A program made the translations under genes and the position numbers. 20,821 nt of DNA from a virus, in the IMG/VR virus record IMGVR_UViG_3300013010_000099, positions 1 to 20,821 of that record; one strand, given 5' to 3'. Below are positions 13,049-20,821 of the stretch, piece after piece. The notes beneath the pieces are model-generated. The model saw only the letters and a list, made by a program, of their open reading frames with translations, was not told the DNA's origin and made no database searches. The number at the start of each line of letters is the position of its first letter. Within the stretch, counting starts at the first letter, position 1.

Positions 13049-14005
13049 TTATGCAGCGGTGGTCAAATCTGCAATCATGCCGTGTGCAGCTTCTTGGGTC
13101 ATTTCCAAGCCGAACTCACAAAGCAACATGGCTTTGGAAGCATCGCCTGTTTTCGCCAAGTCTTTTTTGACGATTGGACGCAAGTAAGATACCGAAGCAT
13201 ACTCTGGGTCAAGCAGCCAAGCATCACGCTCACGAGTAAAGCGGTTTGCGACTACCGAAATCGAGCCGAAGTCGGACATATATACGTCAGCCGCACCGAT
13301 AATTGTGGTTGGGCTGTCCGAAGGTGCCATGTAGCGCTGTGCAGCGATACCAGCAAAGCCAGATACAACGGTTTTGTTGTAAGGGCCGACCATCAACACA
13401 GATGGGTTGCCGCCAGATGTCCATGCTTGCTGCATAGCATCTTTCAACATAGCTTCAGTGAAAGCACGTTGGGTGCCATCGGTGCGAGCGTCTGTGCCGT
13501 CACCAGTTGGGTTTGCGCCGTCACCAGCTTTGCTTACGTTAGTTGCGATCCAGCCGCCCAAGCCAGCGGTTTCACGGGCAGTAGTTGTGTTCCCTGCAAC
13601 GCGAGCGTTATTTGCGGCCAAAACAGCCTCAACGTCACGCTTTAATTCTTTACCGCGTTTAGCTACTTGGTAAGCCATTTCGTTTGCACGGCCAGCTTTG
13701 TCTTGGTTTTCAAGGTTGTCAGCGATAACAACTGTGCGACGACGAATGGTTGTGTAGTTGCCCAAGCGGGTTGTTGGGTTGGTTACGTCAAATGTGCCAA
13801 CATCATCACCATCCAAGATAGCAGTTGTCGAAACAGCGTTTAGGCTGTCTGTCTGCCATTCAAAAAATGTGTTCGACACTTTCTTTGAACCAATGTTGGA
13901 TTGCAGCGGTGTTTCTTCGGGAGAAATGTTTGCGATGACATTTGCGAGGCTCTCTTTTATGCCTTTTGCACTAAAAGAGGTAAATGTATTTGCTACTATA
14001 GTCAT
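13049..14005 (-). CDS. Major capsid protein, SU10-type (DUF5309)
   Basis: The 318-aa sequence matches the SU10-type major capsid group (DUF5309), an HK97-fold shell protein. Family-like stretches are the N-terminal NISPEETPLQSNIG, then FFEWQTDSL, LGNYTTIRRRTVVIAD, MAYQVAKRGKELKRDVEAVL, and the later YMSDFGSISVVANRF and AWLLDPEYASVSYLRPI. A ribosome binding site (GGAG, eight bases before the ATG) is present. It follows scaffolding and precedes the small gene and adaptor, the usual order. The hairpin downstream suggests higher mRNA levels than for its neighbours, as expected for the most abundant protein. No Ig-like decoration domain is seen. Confidence 0.9.
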   Translation of the reverse strand: MTIVANTFTSFSAKGIKESLANVIANISPEETPLQSNIGSKKVSNTFFEWQTDSLNAVSTTAILDGDDVGTFDVTNPTTRLGNYTTIRRRTVVIADNLENQDKAGRANEMAYQVAKRGKELKRDVEAVLAANNARVAGNTTTARETAGLGGWIATNVSKAGDGANPTGDGTDARTDGTQRAFTEAMLKDAMQQAWTSGGNPSVLMVGPYNKTVVSGFAGIAAQRYMAPSDSPTTIIGAADVYMSDFGSISVVANRFTRERDAWLLDPEYASVSYLRPIVKKDLAKTGDASKAMLLCEFGLEMTQEAAHGMIADLTTAA

Positions 14006-14018
14006 TTGGAATGCTCCA

Positions 14019-15020
14019 TTAAATGAGGTTTTTCAGAAGTTCGGCAGCGTCCCTTACGTTGCCAGTTCGATTAAAGCGTTGTTGCGCCTTTTGCACATCC
14101 GATTTAGTTCGCACCCCAGTGTTATTGGATCCAGCTTTAAGCATCTTGCCCTGTGGCTTTTTAGGTTTAGCTTTAACCTCATCAGCACGTTTAGAGCCTT
14201 TTGCATATAGCATCGCCATACGAGCCATTCTAACCAAACTAGCGCTTGTCACGCCAGCAACGTCATCATCAGAAAATCCTTCAGCTAATAAGAAATCACG
14301 AACTTGTGCGCTTTCCCGTTGTGCGACTTTACTGTCACGCCACTCAGGGATAAATTCTGGCAACACTTGTTTTTGTGCCTCCAGATATTGCGCCTTCGCT
14401 GCTTCCATTTGCTGCGCTCTCATCTGACCCATGCGTTGCTTTTCAATTTCCACAGCTTGGAGTTGCTGACCGCGTTGCTCCTGTTGCTGCTTCCAATTTC
14501 GCTCGGCCTTGGCTGCCATCTTGGGGTCTAGATCGTATAGCTTGTCCCAATCTGGCTCTGGTTGCACGTTCTCTTGCAGTTTTTGCTCAAGCATGGGCAA
14601 TAGCTGCTCGTATTGTGCGCGTTCCCGACTAAGTTCCGCATTGAAAGCCTCAAGCTGTTTACGGCTCTCGGATATTTCTTGCGTCTTGCGGGTGTAATCT
14701 CGCTGCCTCAGATAACCAGCTTTGATTTCTTCAACCGTCATCTCCACGCCATCAACTTCAACTTTAGCCGATAGTATATCTAGAGATTGATCTTCGTCAT
14801 CATCGCTTTCTTCATCTTCATCAAGATCGGCATCATCTTCAGAGGTGTCATCCTCATCATCGTCAGCCTGTTCGGTTTCGGCATCCTCGGAATATTCTTC
14901 CTCATCTACCTCATCCAGCGCTTCAGTTGCTTCGTTATCCTCATCAGGCGAAAGCAGTGAACTGATAGCAGTCTGCGCTTCAGATAGGCCAATCCCGCGT
15001 GGGTTGTTGACTTCTGACAT
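14019..15020 (-). CDS. Scaffolding protein
   Basis: This 333-aa protein has the three-part layout of capsid scaffolding proteins. Residues about 25-80 are an extremely acidic low-complexity stretch of Asp/Glu/Ser. A VDGVEMTVEEIKAGYLRQRD motif runs over 90-109, followed by YTRKTQ, which recurs in podovirus scaffolds, and residues about 112-215 form a Gln/Glu-rich coiled coil. The last about 55 residues are basic (KGSKRADEVKAKPKKPQGK), consistent with the coat-binding C-terminal helix of P22 gp8-type scaffolds. It directs shell assembly and leaves before or during packaging. It lies between the small gene and the capsid gene, as expected. Confidence 0.86.
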   Translation of the reverse strand: MSEVNNPRGIGLSEAQTAISSLLSPDEDNEATEALDEVDEEEYSEDAETEQADDDEDDTSEDDADLDEDEESDDDEDQSLDILSAKVEVDGVEMTVEEIKAGYLRQRDYTRKTQEISESRKQLEAFNAELSRERAQYEQLLPMLEQKLQENVQPEPDWDKLYDLDPKMAAKAERNWKQQQEQRGQQLQAVEIEKQRMGQMRAQQMEAAKAQYLEAQKQVLPEFIPEWRDSKVAQRESAQVRDFLLAEGFSDDDVAGVTSASLVRMARMAMLYAKGSKRADEVKAKPKKPQGKMLKAGSNNTGVRTKSDVQKAQQRFNRTGNVRDAAELLKNLI

Positions 15021-15035
15021 AGCGTTATCTCCATT

Positions 15036-15287
15036 TTACTCTTTGCTTGACTTTTTTTCAAGCGTTGCGTTATCCACGGCAATTTTGAGGTGCTGTCTTA
15101 CTAGCTCAACCCCTTTTAACCGTGCATAGATGGCCTCTCTGCCAGCTATATCGTTTGGTGCCGTGGTCTTAAATTCGCCCCACGACACCTGATCTATTTC
15201 ATCCAAGAAAAGGGTCAGGTCGGTATCTTCCAATAGCCGCCTTGCTGATTGTCCTTCTTGGAGAATTTGTGGCTTTGTCTTAATCAT
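15036..15287 (-). CDS. Small unknown protein between portal and scaffold
   Basis: An 83-aa soluble, mostly helical protein with no recognised domain. Visible segments are ILQEGQSARRLLEDTDLTLFLDEI (8-31) with alternating hydrophobic and charged residues, and a second helix GREAIYARLKGVELVRQHLKIA (49-70). The ATG overlaps the portal stop by eight bases, so translation is coupled, and the scaffold follows after 15 bases. Proteins of this size and place recur in related podoviruses; an assembly role is likely but the function is not known. Confidence 0.68.
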   Translation of the reverse strand: MIKTKPQILQEGQSARRLLEDTDLTLFLDEIDQVSWGEFKTTAPNDIAGREAIYARLKGVELVRQHLKIAVDNATLEKKSSKE

Positions 15288-17436
15288 TAGTTACCTGTTT
15301 GATTACGTCAGCTTGAGCCTTCATAACTTCACGGTTGATTGCCATGTCGCTTTTCAGTTTCTCAACGTCCATGCGGTTGCCGTATTTGGCTTTCATTTCT
15401 TCAGCCGCAATCAGAATGTCAGCTTCCAGCTTGTCGCGCTTGAAATCATCCTCAAGCATCATTTTCTGGCGCTCAAGTTCAAGCTCGGCAGTTTTCTTTT
15501 GGATGTCGGCTTGGATTTGCTGGATCTGCACTTGGATGAACATTTCATTCACATCAGGCTTTTGCTCTTGCTGTGATGGTTGGAAGTCGGCTGGATCAGA
15601 CCAGAACCGCGAGCTATCTTTAAAGCCTGCAAGCTCGGTGATTTCCTTGAGCGTGTTAGATAGCTTGGTCATGTCTGTGAGTGGGTTCTGTGCGCCCATC
15701 TCGGTCATAGCCTGACGTTGCTGTTGTGCAATTGATGTGAGAACAGCCATGCGCTCGTTAGTGGTGCCGCGACCAAGGGCTACATTTACTACACAGTCCA
15801 TCCCAGCGTCCCATACGGAAGGGTCGATTTGCACAAATTCATTCCGAAGGCGGATCATGCGCGGTTGATCTTGGTGCATAACCACGTTTTTAAGAATAAG
15901 CTTGTAAAGCTGTTTCATGCCTGTTTCCGCAAACACACGGGCAATCATTTCGATATGCTCTTGAGATGCGCTTACAACCGCGTTTACGGCTGTTGCAGTG
16001 CTGTTCTGTAGTGCGCCAGCATCAAGCCCTGCAGAGGCGCGTGAAATGCCTGTGCGAGCCTCTTTGACCGCATCCATGTATTCCAGCACTGGGAAGGCTG
16101 CCTGACCAACAAATGGCATCGACAACGGCTGCACGGCACCCGCAGATTTCTGGCGAATAATTGCGCCAACCTCTGTATTCATAACGTCCTCGATTGATGC
16201 CTGTCCCTCAACCACCGTCATGCGTGGATGGATCGACATAGCCAAGCTGTCGAGCGTGTTGCGCATAATGACAGACTTGATGCGCTGAATATCAGACACC
16301 ACATCGGCAATGCTCATACCGAAGAAATCGTGTGGTTCTGGATCTGGGCAAAACGCCGCAAAAGGGATTGCATCTACAGGCTCGTTTGAAAGCACCTTCT
16401 TACCGTTGCCTGCGACACACACCTTGCGAAGCTCGGCAATACCATCGCCATTAAAATCGACCTTGATGTATGTTTCGATATACATAACTTTACGCATAGC
16501 TTCATCGCTACGAGCGTTTGTCATCGTGGTTAGCGCTGGGTTGCGTGTGTAGCGCTCCACATTGGTGTCAAGCTCATCAGTGTCGGATGCTAGATCCTCG
16601 ACCTCATCTTCATCGTATCCCATAGACACAAGCTCAGAGACCGTCACAGCGCGGCGATGCGCTACAAACTCTGCCTCCTCTAAACTGGTCGCTCTACGGT
16701 CGATTAGGAACTCCTCTGGTGGAATAGCTGCAATTTTTACGCGGCCATTCGAGCGTTCATGTGTCAATCTAACATCGTGGACAAGCGGGGCAGGCATAAC
16801 TGCGCCCGTCATTGGGTCAACCATATCCTCGCCATAAGGCTCTGAAGATACGATCTCTACGTCAACCTCTGGATCTGCCATAAGCGCTGAGAGAGCGTTA
16901 TCGTCCAAGCCTGTCATGTCGTAGGTCTTGATCTCTTTGTTCTCATCGAACCAGACTTTGATAATCCCCATCTTGCGGATCAGCGCGTCTTTGAATGCAG
17001 AGTGCAAAGCTAGAAAGCCACGGTTGTCGCGGTTCATAATGAAATTGGCATAGTCGGTAGCTTGATCCGCAGCGTCAACATCTTCCGCAGATTGCGGCAT
17101 GAACTCCACGGTTCGCTCTGATCCCGTAAAGATCCGCATTAAGCTCGGCAGGATTGCCTGCACAGTATCGCGCACATCCATCGAAACAACTTGGCTGCGT
17201 CCATCCTCCTCATCACCGAATGGATCACCGCGATAATACTCTGTCGCCTTGGCACGAACAGGCGAGACAGTGTTGTCGATGAAATCAACAGAGTCATCAA
17301 TCTCCTTGGCAACAATGCTTTGAAGCTCGGTTTCATCCATCTGATCATCATCTATTTCTTCGTCCATCTCATCGTAAATGAGATCATCGGTAACTTCGGT
17401 CAAGTTCTCAACCAAATCATTGATTTCTTTTTTCAT
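15280..17436 (-). CDS. P22-type portal protein
   Basis: At 718 aa it matches the length of the P22 portal (725 aa), the dodecameric ring at the packaging vertex through which DNA enters and leaves. Family-like features are YYRGDPFGDEEDGRSQVVSM (67-86), VQAILPSLMRIFTGSERTVEF (92-112), a wing and stem region with FNGDGIAELRKV, and GISRASAGLDAGALQNSTATA. Residues about 620-718 form a long charged helix rich in Gln/Lys/Glu, resembling the C-terminal barrel helices of P22-like portals. The N-terminal 35 residues are unusually acidic. It overlaps the upstream ADP-ribosyltransferase-like gene by ATGA and the downstream small gene by eight bases. The family call is secure. Confidence 0.92.
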   Translation of the reverse strand: MKKEINDLVENLTEVTDDLIYDEMDEEIDDDQMDETELQSIVAKEIDDSVDFIDNTVSPVRAKATEYYRGDPFGDEEDGRSQVVSMDVRDTVQAILPSLMRIFTGSERTVEFMPQSAEDVDAADQATDYANFIMNRDNRGFLALHSAFKDALIRKMGIIKVWFDENKEIKTYDMTGLDDNALSALMADPEVDVEIVSSEPYGEDMVDPMTGAVMPAPLVHDVRLTHERSNGRVKIAAIPPEEFLIDRRATSLEEAEFVAHRRAVTVSELVSMGYDEDEVEDLASDTDELDTNVERYTRNPALTTMTNARSDEAMRKVMYIETYIKVDFNGDGIAELRKVCVAGNGKKVLSNEPVDAIPFAAFCPDPEPHDFFGMSIADVVSDIQRIKSVIMRNTLDSLAMSIHPRMTVVEGQASIEDVMNTEVGAIIRQKSAGAVQPLSMPFVGQAAFPVLEYMDAVKEARTGISRASAGLDAGALQNSTATAVNAVVSASQEHIEMIARVFAETGMKQLYKLILKNVVMHQDQPRMIRLRNEFVQIDPSVWDAGMDCVVNVALGRGTTNERMAVLTSIAQQQRQAMTEMGAQNPLTDMTKLSNTLKEITELAGFKDSSRFWSDPADFQPSQQEQKPDVNEMFIQVQIQQIQADIQKKTAELELERQKMMLEDDFKRDKLEADILIAAEEMKAKYGNRMDVEKLKSDMAINREVMKAQADVIKQVTND

Positions 17437-19247
17437 AGTAAGCCCCTGTTGGTTGATTTTGGTAGCAAGCTCTGCGAATTGTTTTGCTTGAATGCATCTG
17501 AAATGTCTGCCTCAGATACGCCATAAAAAGATGCCGCACCAGCGATGCCGTATTTCTTAACTATGCTTAACAGCCTATCATCAAACACAACATAATTTCG
17601 AGTTCCTATTTGATTAAGGTCAGTTTCAAAACCTTTGTCTTGATATTCTTTAACAATGCGATCAGCCTCGGAACGTGATCTTGCTTTGATTGGTTCGGTT
17701 GGATAATCCTGACCTTTTATTTTTAGTTTTATTTCCCAACCCATGCCGCGAGATCCAGCATCAAGATACTTTGATCCAGATATGCCTTTTTCAAGTAAAG
17801 ACTTGGAAATATTTTCTGGTGGCACATTTCCAAGAAAATCTGTCATTCTCCCACCTTTGGCAACTTCCATTCCAAAGCTATCTAAAGGTGGTGCGCCCTT
17901 TGGTATTGGCAAAGGTATTTCATTGTATTCTGAAATTTCATCTTTAAGAGCTTTTTCTAAATTTTCATCGTTAATCTTTTGAACTCTTTTAACTTCAGCT
18001 TTTGCCTCTGGTGTCCAACCAAGTGCGCTTTGCACCTTTTGGGTTTGCTCTTTGATAGGCAAATCTAAATTTAAAAATGTTTCTGGATCTGCATTAATTC
18101 TTGTTTGATATAAAGCACCTTCACGATTGAATTTAGGTTTAATGCTTTTATTGAACCAGTCCATTGTAGGGGCATCATATGCTCCACTTGCTGCCCTTTG
18201 CTCAATTACAAGCAAATCACCCTCTTTCATAATATCTTCAAGCATAGCTAACTTGTTGTATTCTTTTTGAGCAACTGCAGCAGGCATTCGATCTGCGCCC
18301 ATAGAGATCTCTGAATAAAGATCCTCAATTGGCTTATTGCCAACTTTTATATCAATTGATTTTAACCTAGCGGTCAAACCATCACGATAAGTTCTAGCAA
18401 TATCTGGAGTTTCAGTAGTGTATCCACCCCATCCATATGCTTGTGCGCCCTCACCGCTGCCCATTTTGTTAAAATCAAACATCCCAAGTGGATTTTCATC
18501 AATAATTTGGTAGCGATCAGGGTTTTTTGATAGGATGCCAGCCGCGACTGGATCACCTGACTCTTGAACGTAGGTTTTCCCAGTTTCCTTATCTAATATT
18601 CTAATACCTGATGGAAACTTATGCGGTGTTCCATGCCAAACTTCAAATCCAACAGGCTCTGGGATTACTTCTTTTGGATCATAACCAAAGCGCTGAATAT
18701 TTGCCTCACGGCGCATTTGATCGGCTTTAGATAAAGCTGGAATTGGCGATACCTGACCGACAACATCAGCGCCAGCCGCCCGTGCGCTCTGTGGGCTATT
18801 CCATCCTGTCAGGAAGTCCATGTCGCCAGATCCGATAGCCCGTGCAGTGCCGACCATATCAGTTGCTGCGAAGTCTCCAGCCTTCTTGGCGTTCTTGCTT
18901 ACCCGTGCTGCTACATCCGTTAGAAGATCGGCACCGACCTTGCTTGCGGCAGGAGCGCCCAATAGGCCAAGCCCAGCGCCTGCAGTTTCCGACAACATAT
19001 TGCTTGTGGATATTAAGCGCTCCATCGGTGTCTTGTTGGCAGCAAAAATGTCTTGAGATTGTGTGCCTGCGCGGTCAAGGCCAGAGATAGGGTTGCTATC
19101 AGCGAGCAATCCAAGCGCCTGCGGCAAAGAGTTGCCAGCGCCCATATAGTAGCTCAATGCTTTGTTGATTGGTGTATCAACATTTTGGTTCAGCCACTGA
19201 CGGCGCTTTTGCCCAGCGTCTGGCGTAAATATATCCCAAATGCCCAT
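17433..19247 (-). CDS. ADP-ribosyltransferase-like (polyvalent-type) protein between terminase and portal
   Basis: Residues about 200-570 of this 604-aa protein resemble the ART-PolyVal domain, an ADP-ribosyltransferase-like module of phage polyvalent proteins. Landmarks are VWHGTPHKF (203-211), with H205 matching the His of the PARP/diphtheria H-Y-E triad; KMGSGEGAQAYGWGGYTTE (261-279), with Y276 as the likely triad Tyr; FLNLDLPIKEQ (391-401); and KGISGSKYLDAGSRG (487-501) followed by NYVVFDDRL (551-559). The residue before this last strand, where PARPs have Glu, is an Asn (N551). Two extra segments, about 212-257 and 505-547, split the usual motifs. Residues 1-120 are helical with a hydrophobic Gly/Ala patch (89-101). 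The gene overlaps the portal by ATGA. Packing in the head and injection, as for T4 Alt, is inferred. Confidence 0.78.
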   Translation of the reverse strand: MGIWDIFTPDAGQKRRQWLNQNVDTPINKALSYYMGAGNSLPQALGLLADSNPISGLDRAGTQSQDIFAANKTPMERLISTSNMLSETAGAGLGLLGAPAASKVGADLLTDVAARVSKNAKKAGDFAATDMVGTARAIGSGDMDFLTGWNSPQSARAAGADVVGQVSPIPALSKADQMRREANIQRFGYDPKEVIPEPVGFEVWHGTPHKFPSGIRILDKETGKTYVQESGDPVAAGILSKNPDRYQIIDENPLGMFDFNKMGSGEGAQAYGWGGYTTETPDIARTYRDGLTARLKSIDIKVGNKPIEDLYSEISMGADRMPAAVAQKEYNKLAMLEDIMKEGDLLVIEQRAASGAYDAPTMDWFNKSIKPKFNREGALYQTRINADPETFLNLDLPIKEQTQKVQSALGWTPEAKAEVKRVQKINDENLEKALKDEISEYNEIPLPIPKGAPPLDSFGMEVAKGGRMTDFLGNVPPENISKSLLEKGISGSKYLDAGSRGMGWEIKLKIKGQDYPTEPIKARSRSEADRIVKEYQDKGFETDLNQIGTRNYVVFDDRLLSIVKKYGIAGAASFYGVSEADISDAFKQNNSQSLLPKSTNRGLL

Positions 19248-19263
19248 GTGAGATTATTCCCTA

Positions 19264-20106
19264 TTATTGAAAAGCTGGGCTTCTACGGTAATTTTCATAC
19301 ATATACCGCAAACCTTCTGGGGTCATGTTATCAACATTAATAGCGCCATTTTGGTTGCGCAGCCAGCTTGAATACATTTGATCACTCATACCGCTGGGAG
19401 GCATTCCATTTGATGCATTCGGCATTACTTTAGATCCCAAAGCGCCCATAGGCCCATTAGTGTTGCTGTATGGCGTTCCCGCTGGTTGAGTTGTGGCTTG
19501 CATAACATTCCAGTTGCTTGGATCGTAACCTACTCCAACACCACTCATGCCAATTGATGAAAGTGGAGCATTCATTGCTGGATTGCGAGCAAGGCCGTAA
19601 AAGTCTTGTGGGCTTGCTTGCATACTGGATTGCTGACCAACGCTTGCTGGAACAGCACCCAATCCCGCTGGTCGAGCTTGTGGGCGCATAGATGCATTAG
19701 GCGCAAGCTTGCTCTGAAGGCCAAGCGTTTGTAGCAAGCCACCATTTGAACGGATCTGATTACCCAGCGCAGGGCGAAGCGCACCCATTGCAGCACCACC
19801 AATGCCGCCAGTAAAAGCTCCAAGCAAACCACCTATAGCTGGGTTTGCCATCATGCCGCGAAATCCTGTTAGTGTCTCGCCGCGACCATCTTGTGTCTGA
19901 CGGGTAAAACCAGACGGCGCTACATTTGGATCACGATCTTTACCGCCAGCCGCTTTGTAATCAGCGTTTGACATTGTTGAGAAAGAAGCACCAGAACCAC
20001 CACGGCCACCACCATCAAACATATCTCTAAGCGCGGAAACCTTTTTGCCAGACTTTGAGTCTTTATAACCCCAGCTTTTCTTTTCTTTCTTTTCTTTCTC
20101 AGCCAT
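19264..20106 (-). CDS. Glycine/methionine-rich unknown protein after the terminase
   Basis: No family is recognised. The 280-aa product begins with a strongly basic head (MAEKEKKEKKSWGYKDSK), then a Gly-rich linker (31-39). A stretch at 88-115 (NPAIGGLLGAFTGGIGGAAM and on) has glycine-zipper spacing and could insert into a membrane. The remainder is rich in Pro, Gln, Met and Asn with low complexity, ending in a small helix EGLRYMYENYRR (264-275). It has a strong GAGAAGGA ribosome binding site and lies between the terminase and the ADP-ribosyltransferase-like gene. The glycine-zipper segment and low-complexity body are compatible with an internal head or ejection protein, but this is inference. 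Confidence 0.65.
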   Translation of the reverse strand: MAEKEKKEKKSWGYKDSKSGKKVSALRDMFDGGGRGGSGASFSTMSNADYKAAGGKDRDPNVAPSGFTRQTQDGRGETLTGFRGMMANPAIGGLLGAFTGGIGGAAMGALRPALGNQIRSNGGLLQTLGLQSKLAPNASMRPQARPAGLGAVPASVGQQSSMQASPQDFYGLARNPAMNAPLSSIGMSGVGVGYDPSNWNVMQATTQPAGTPYSNTNGPMGALGSKVMPNASNGMPPSGMSDQMYSSWLRNQNGAINVDNMTPEGLRYMYENYRRSPAFQ

Positions 20107-20132
20107 GATTAATCCTTCTCAAGGGCTTAAAG

Positions 20133-20145
20133 GTCAAATGTTGAC
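20133..20145. repeat. Short perfect inverted repeat in the gap after the terminase gene
   Basis: The gap 20107-20173 holds a 13-base inverted repeat, gtcaa-atg-ttgac. It is AT-rich around the repeat and has no convincing promoter pair. It could be a protein-binding site, or chance. Confidence 0.3.
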
Positions 20146-20173
20146 AAATAATACCATACAAAGTTAATTTATG

Positions 20174-20821
20174 CTAGACGATGCCGCCAATGTTTCGGCG
20201 CAGCGGCTTATCCCAGATTGCCTGCGCCTTATATCCAATGGCAAGGTATCGCATTGCATCAGCGCCGTGCGAAGTCCAATCGTGTAATGGTCGCATTCTC
20301 CAAGTCTTGCCCTTCTCATCCCAGTCCCTGCGATACTGTCTCAGGCACTCAATGCCGCGACCACAATGCTCCTCATCAAACCACGCCGTGCGGAGCATCA
20401 TGCGGGTTGCTTGGATGCCGTCATCCAGCGATAGGCTGGGCGCAATCTCGATATTGGTAAGGCCAAGCGTATTGAGCGTTTCGACCCGTGTCTTGCCTGT
20501 GCCAAGCTCCCTGACCCGTGCATCGTGCGGCAGTATGTGTTGGTCGTAAACGTAGCCCTTGTCGTTAATCACCTTCACATAGTGATCAAGGCCAACGCCT
20601 GATGCTTCATAAAAGTCGATGATCCGCATTTCCTGACCAACGCGCTGGGCAAACCAAATAGCCGTGCTGTCAGACATTCCCAGATCCCACGCCGTCACAA
20701 CGGCCACAGATGGCTCATACGGCACCACACTAACGCGCTTGGCCTCAGTAGCTAATTGCATCTCTGTGCCGTAGTAAGCGCCTTGAATGGCCGCCTCAAA
20801 GCTGCACTCAAACTCCTGCAA
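20174..20821 (-). CDS. Terminase large subunit, C-terminal nuclease part (partial)
   Basis: The frame is open at the window edge, so this is only the 3' part of the gene, about 216 codons; the ATPase half lies outside. The visible part is the RNase H-like nuclease domain that cuts the concatemer during headful or unit-length packaging. Metal-binding acids are likely D46 in VVTAWDLGMSDSTAIW, D100 in ILPHDARVREL and D188 in HDWTSHGADAMRYLA (numbered from the window edge). The CLRQYRRDWDEK stretch (159-170) is also typical of podovirus and siphovirus large terminases. The next gene follows after a 67-base gap, the largest real gap in the window. The end of the reading frame is a normal stop at 20174. 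Confidence 0.9.
   Translation of the reverse strand: MQEFECSFEAAIQGAYYGTEMQLATEAKRVSVVPYEPSVAVVTAWDLGMSDSTAIWFAQRVGQEMRIIDFYEASGVGLDHYVKVINDKGYVYDQHILPHDARVRELGTGKTRVETLNTLGLTNIEIAPSLSLDDGIQATRMMLRTAWFDEEHCGRGIECLRQYRRDWDEKGKTWRMRPLHDWTSHGADAMRYLAIGYKAQAIWDKPLRRNIGGIV

Noticed and set aside
13082-13645. Plus-strand open frame of 187 codons
   Set aside because: It is antisense to the major capsid gene; the Cys/Ser-rich translation is typical of a shadow frame.
13758-14210. Plus-strand open frame of 150 codons across the capsid/scaffold junction
   Set aside because: Both opposite-strand genes are clear, and no ribosome binding site or protein family supports this frame.
14769-14960. Simple-sequence DNA rich in gat/gaa as a possible origin or structured site
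   Set aside because: It simply encodes the acidic N-terminal stretch of the scaffolding protein.
1-20821. tRNA genes, integrase, attachment sites or insertion sequences
   Set aside because: No cloverleaf-like stretch, recombinase or transposase motif, or terminal inverted repeat was seen; nearly all bases are covered by coupled minus-strand genes.

Overview
The window looks like the late (virion and lysis) half of a tailed-phage genome with podovirus-type architecture. Every convincing gene lies on the minus strand, packed head to tail with short gaps or ATGA/TAATG overlaps, so transcription runs from high to low coordinates. Many junctions carry AGGAG/GGAT-type ribosome binding sites, which fits a Gram-negative host. 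The holin resembles the three-TM holin family found with alphaproteobacterial gene transfer agents, and several small proteins resemble families I recall from marine podoviruses. A marine alphaproteobacterial host is therefore my best guess, but it is inference. No integrase, repressor, tRNA or CRISPR was seen, and base composition is moderate and even throughout.

Layout in transcription order. (1) DNA packaging and head, 20821 to 13049: the C-terminal nuclease half of the large terminase (cut by the window edge); a glycine-rich unknown protein; a 604-aa protein carrying an ADP-ribosyltransferase-like domain of the phage polyvalent-protein type; a P22-type portal; a small unknown protein; an acidic scaffolding protein; and an SU10-type (DUF5309) major capsid protein. 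A GC-rich hairpin with a UUCG loop follows the capsid gene. (2) Connector, 12997 to 12078: a small unknown protein and an SU10-like head-tail adaptor. (3) Lysis and membrane cassette, 12072 to 10036: a TM/coiled-coil protein, a C-terminally anchored helical protein whose N-terminus seems to lack a standard start codon, an EF-hand membrane protein, a 3TM holin and a GH19 endolysin. (4) A helix-turn-helix/metallophosphoesterase fusion, 10025 to 8886. (5) Tail fibre and adhesin cluster, 8829 to 5086, including a fibre with an S74 self-cleaving chaperone and a tail-assembly-chaperone-like small protein; a 45-aa lysine-rich gene follows. (6) Tail hub and ejection module, 4924 to 5: a P22 gp10-like stabilization protein, a C1q/TNF-like protein in the place of the P22/Sf6 tail needle, a GNAT-like protein, a Gln/Ala-rich probable ejection protein, and a lytic transglycosylase probably injected with the DNA.

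Together these genes cover packaging, shell assembly, closing of the portal vertex, host recognition, cell-wall penetration and lysis. The most interesting items are the ADP-ribosyltransferase-like protein between terminase and portal, the apparent non-AUG start (or TGA readthrough) at about 11835, the EF-hand protein in the lysis cassette, the UUCG hairpin after the capsid gene, and the C1q-like candidate tail needle. Functions are read from sequence motifs and remembered family patterns; no database search was run.
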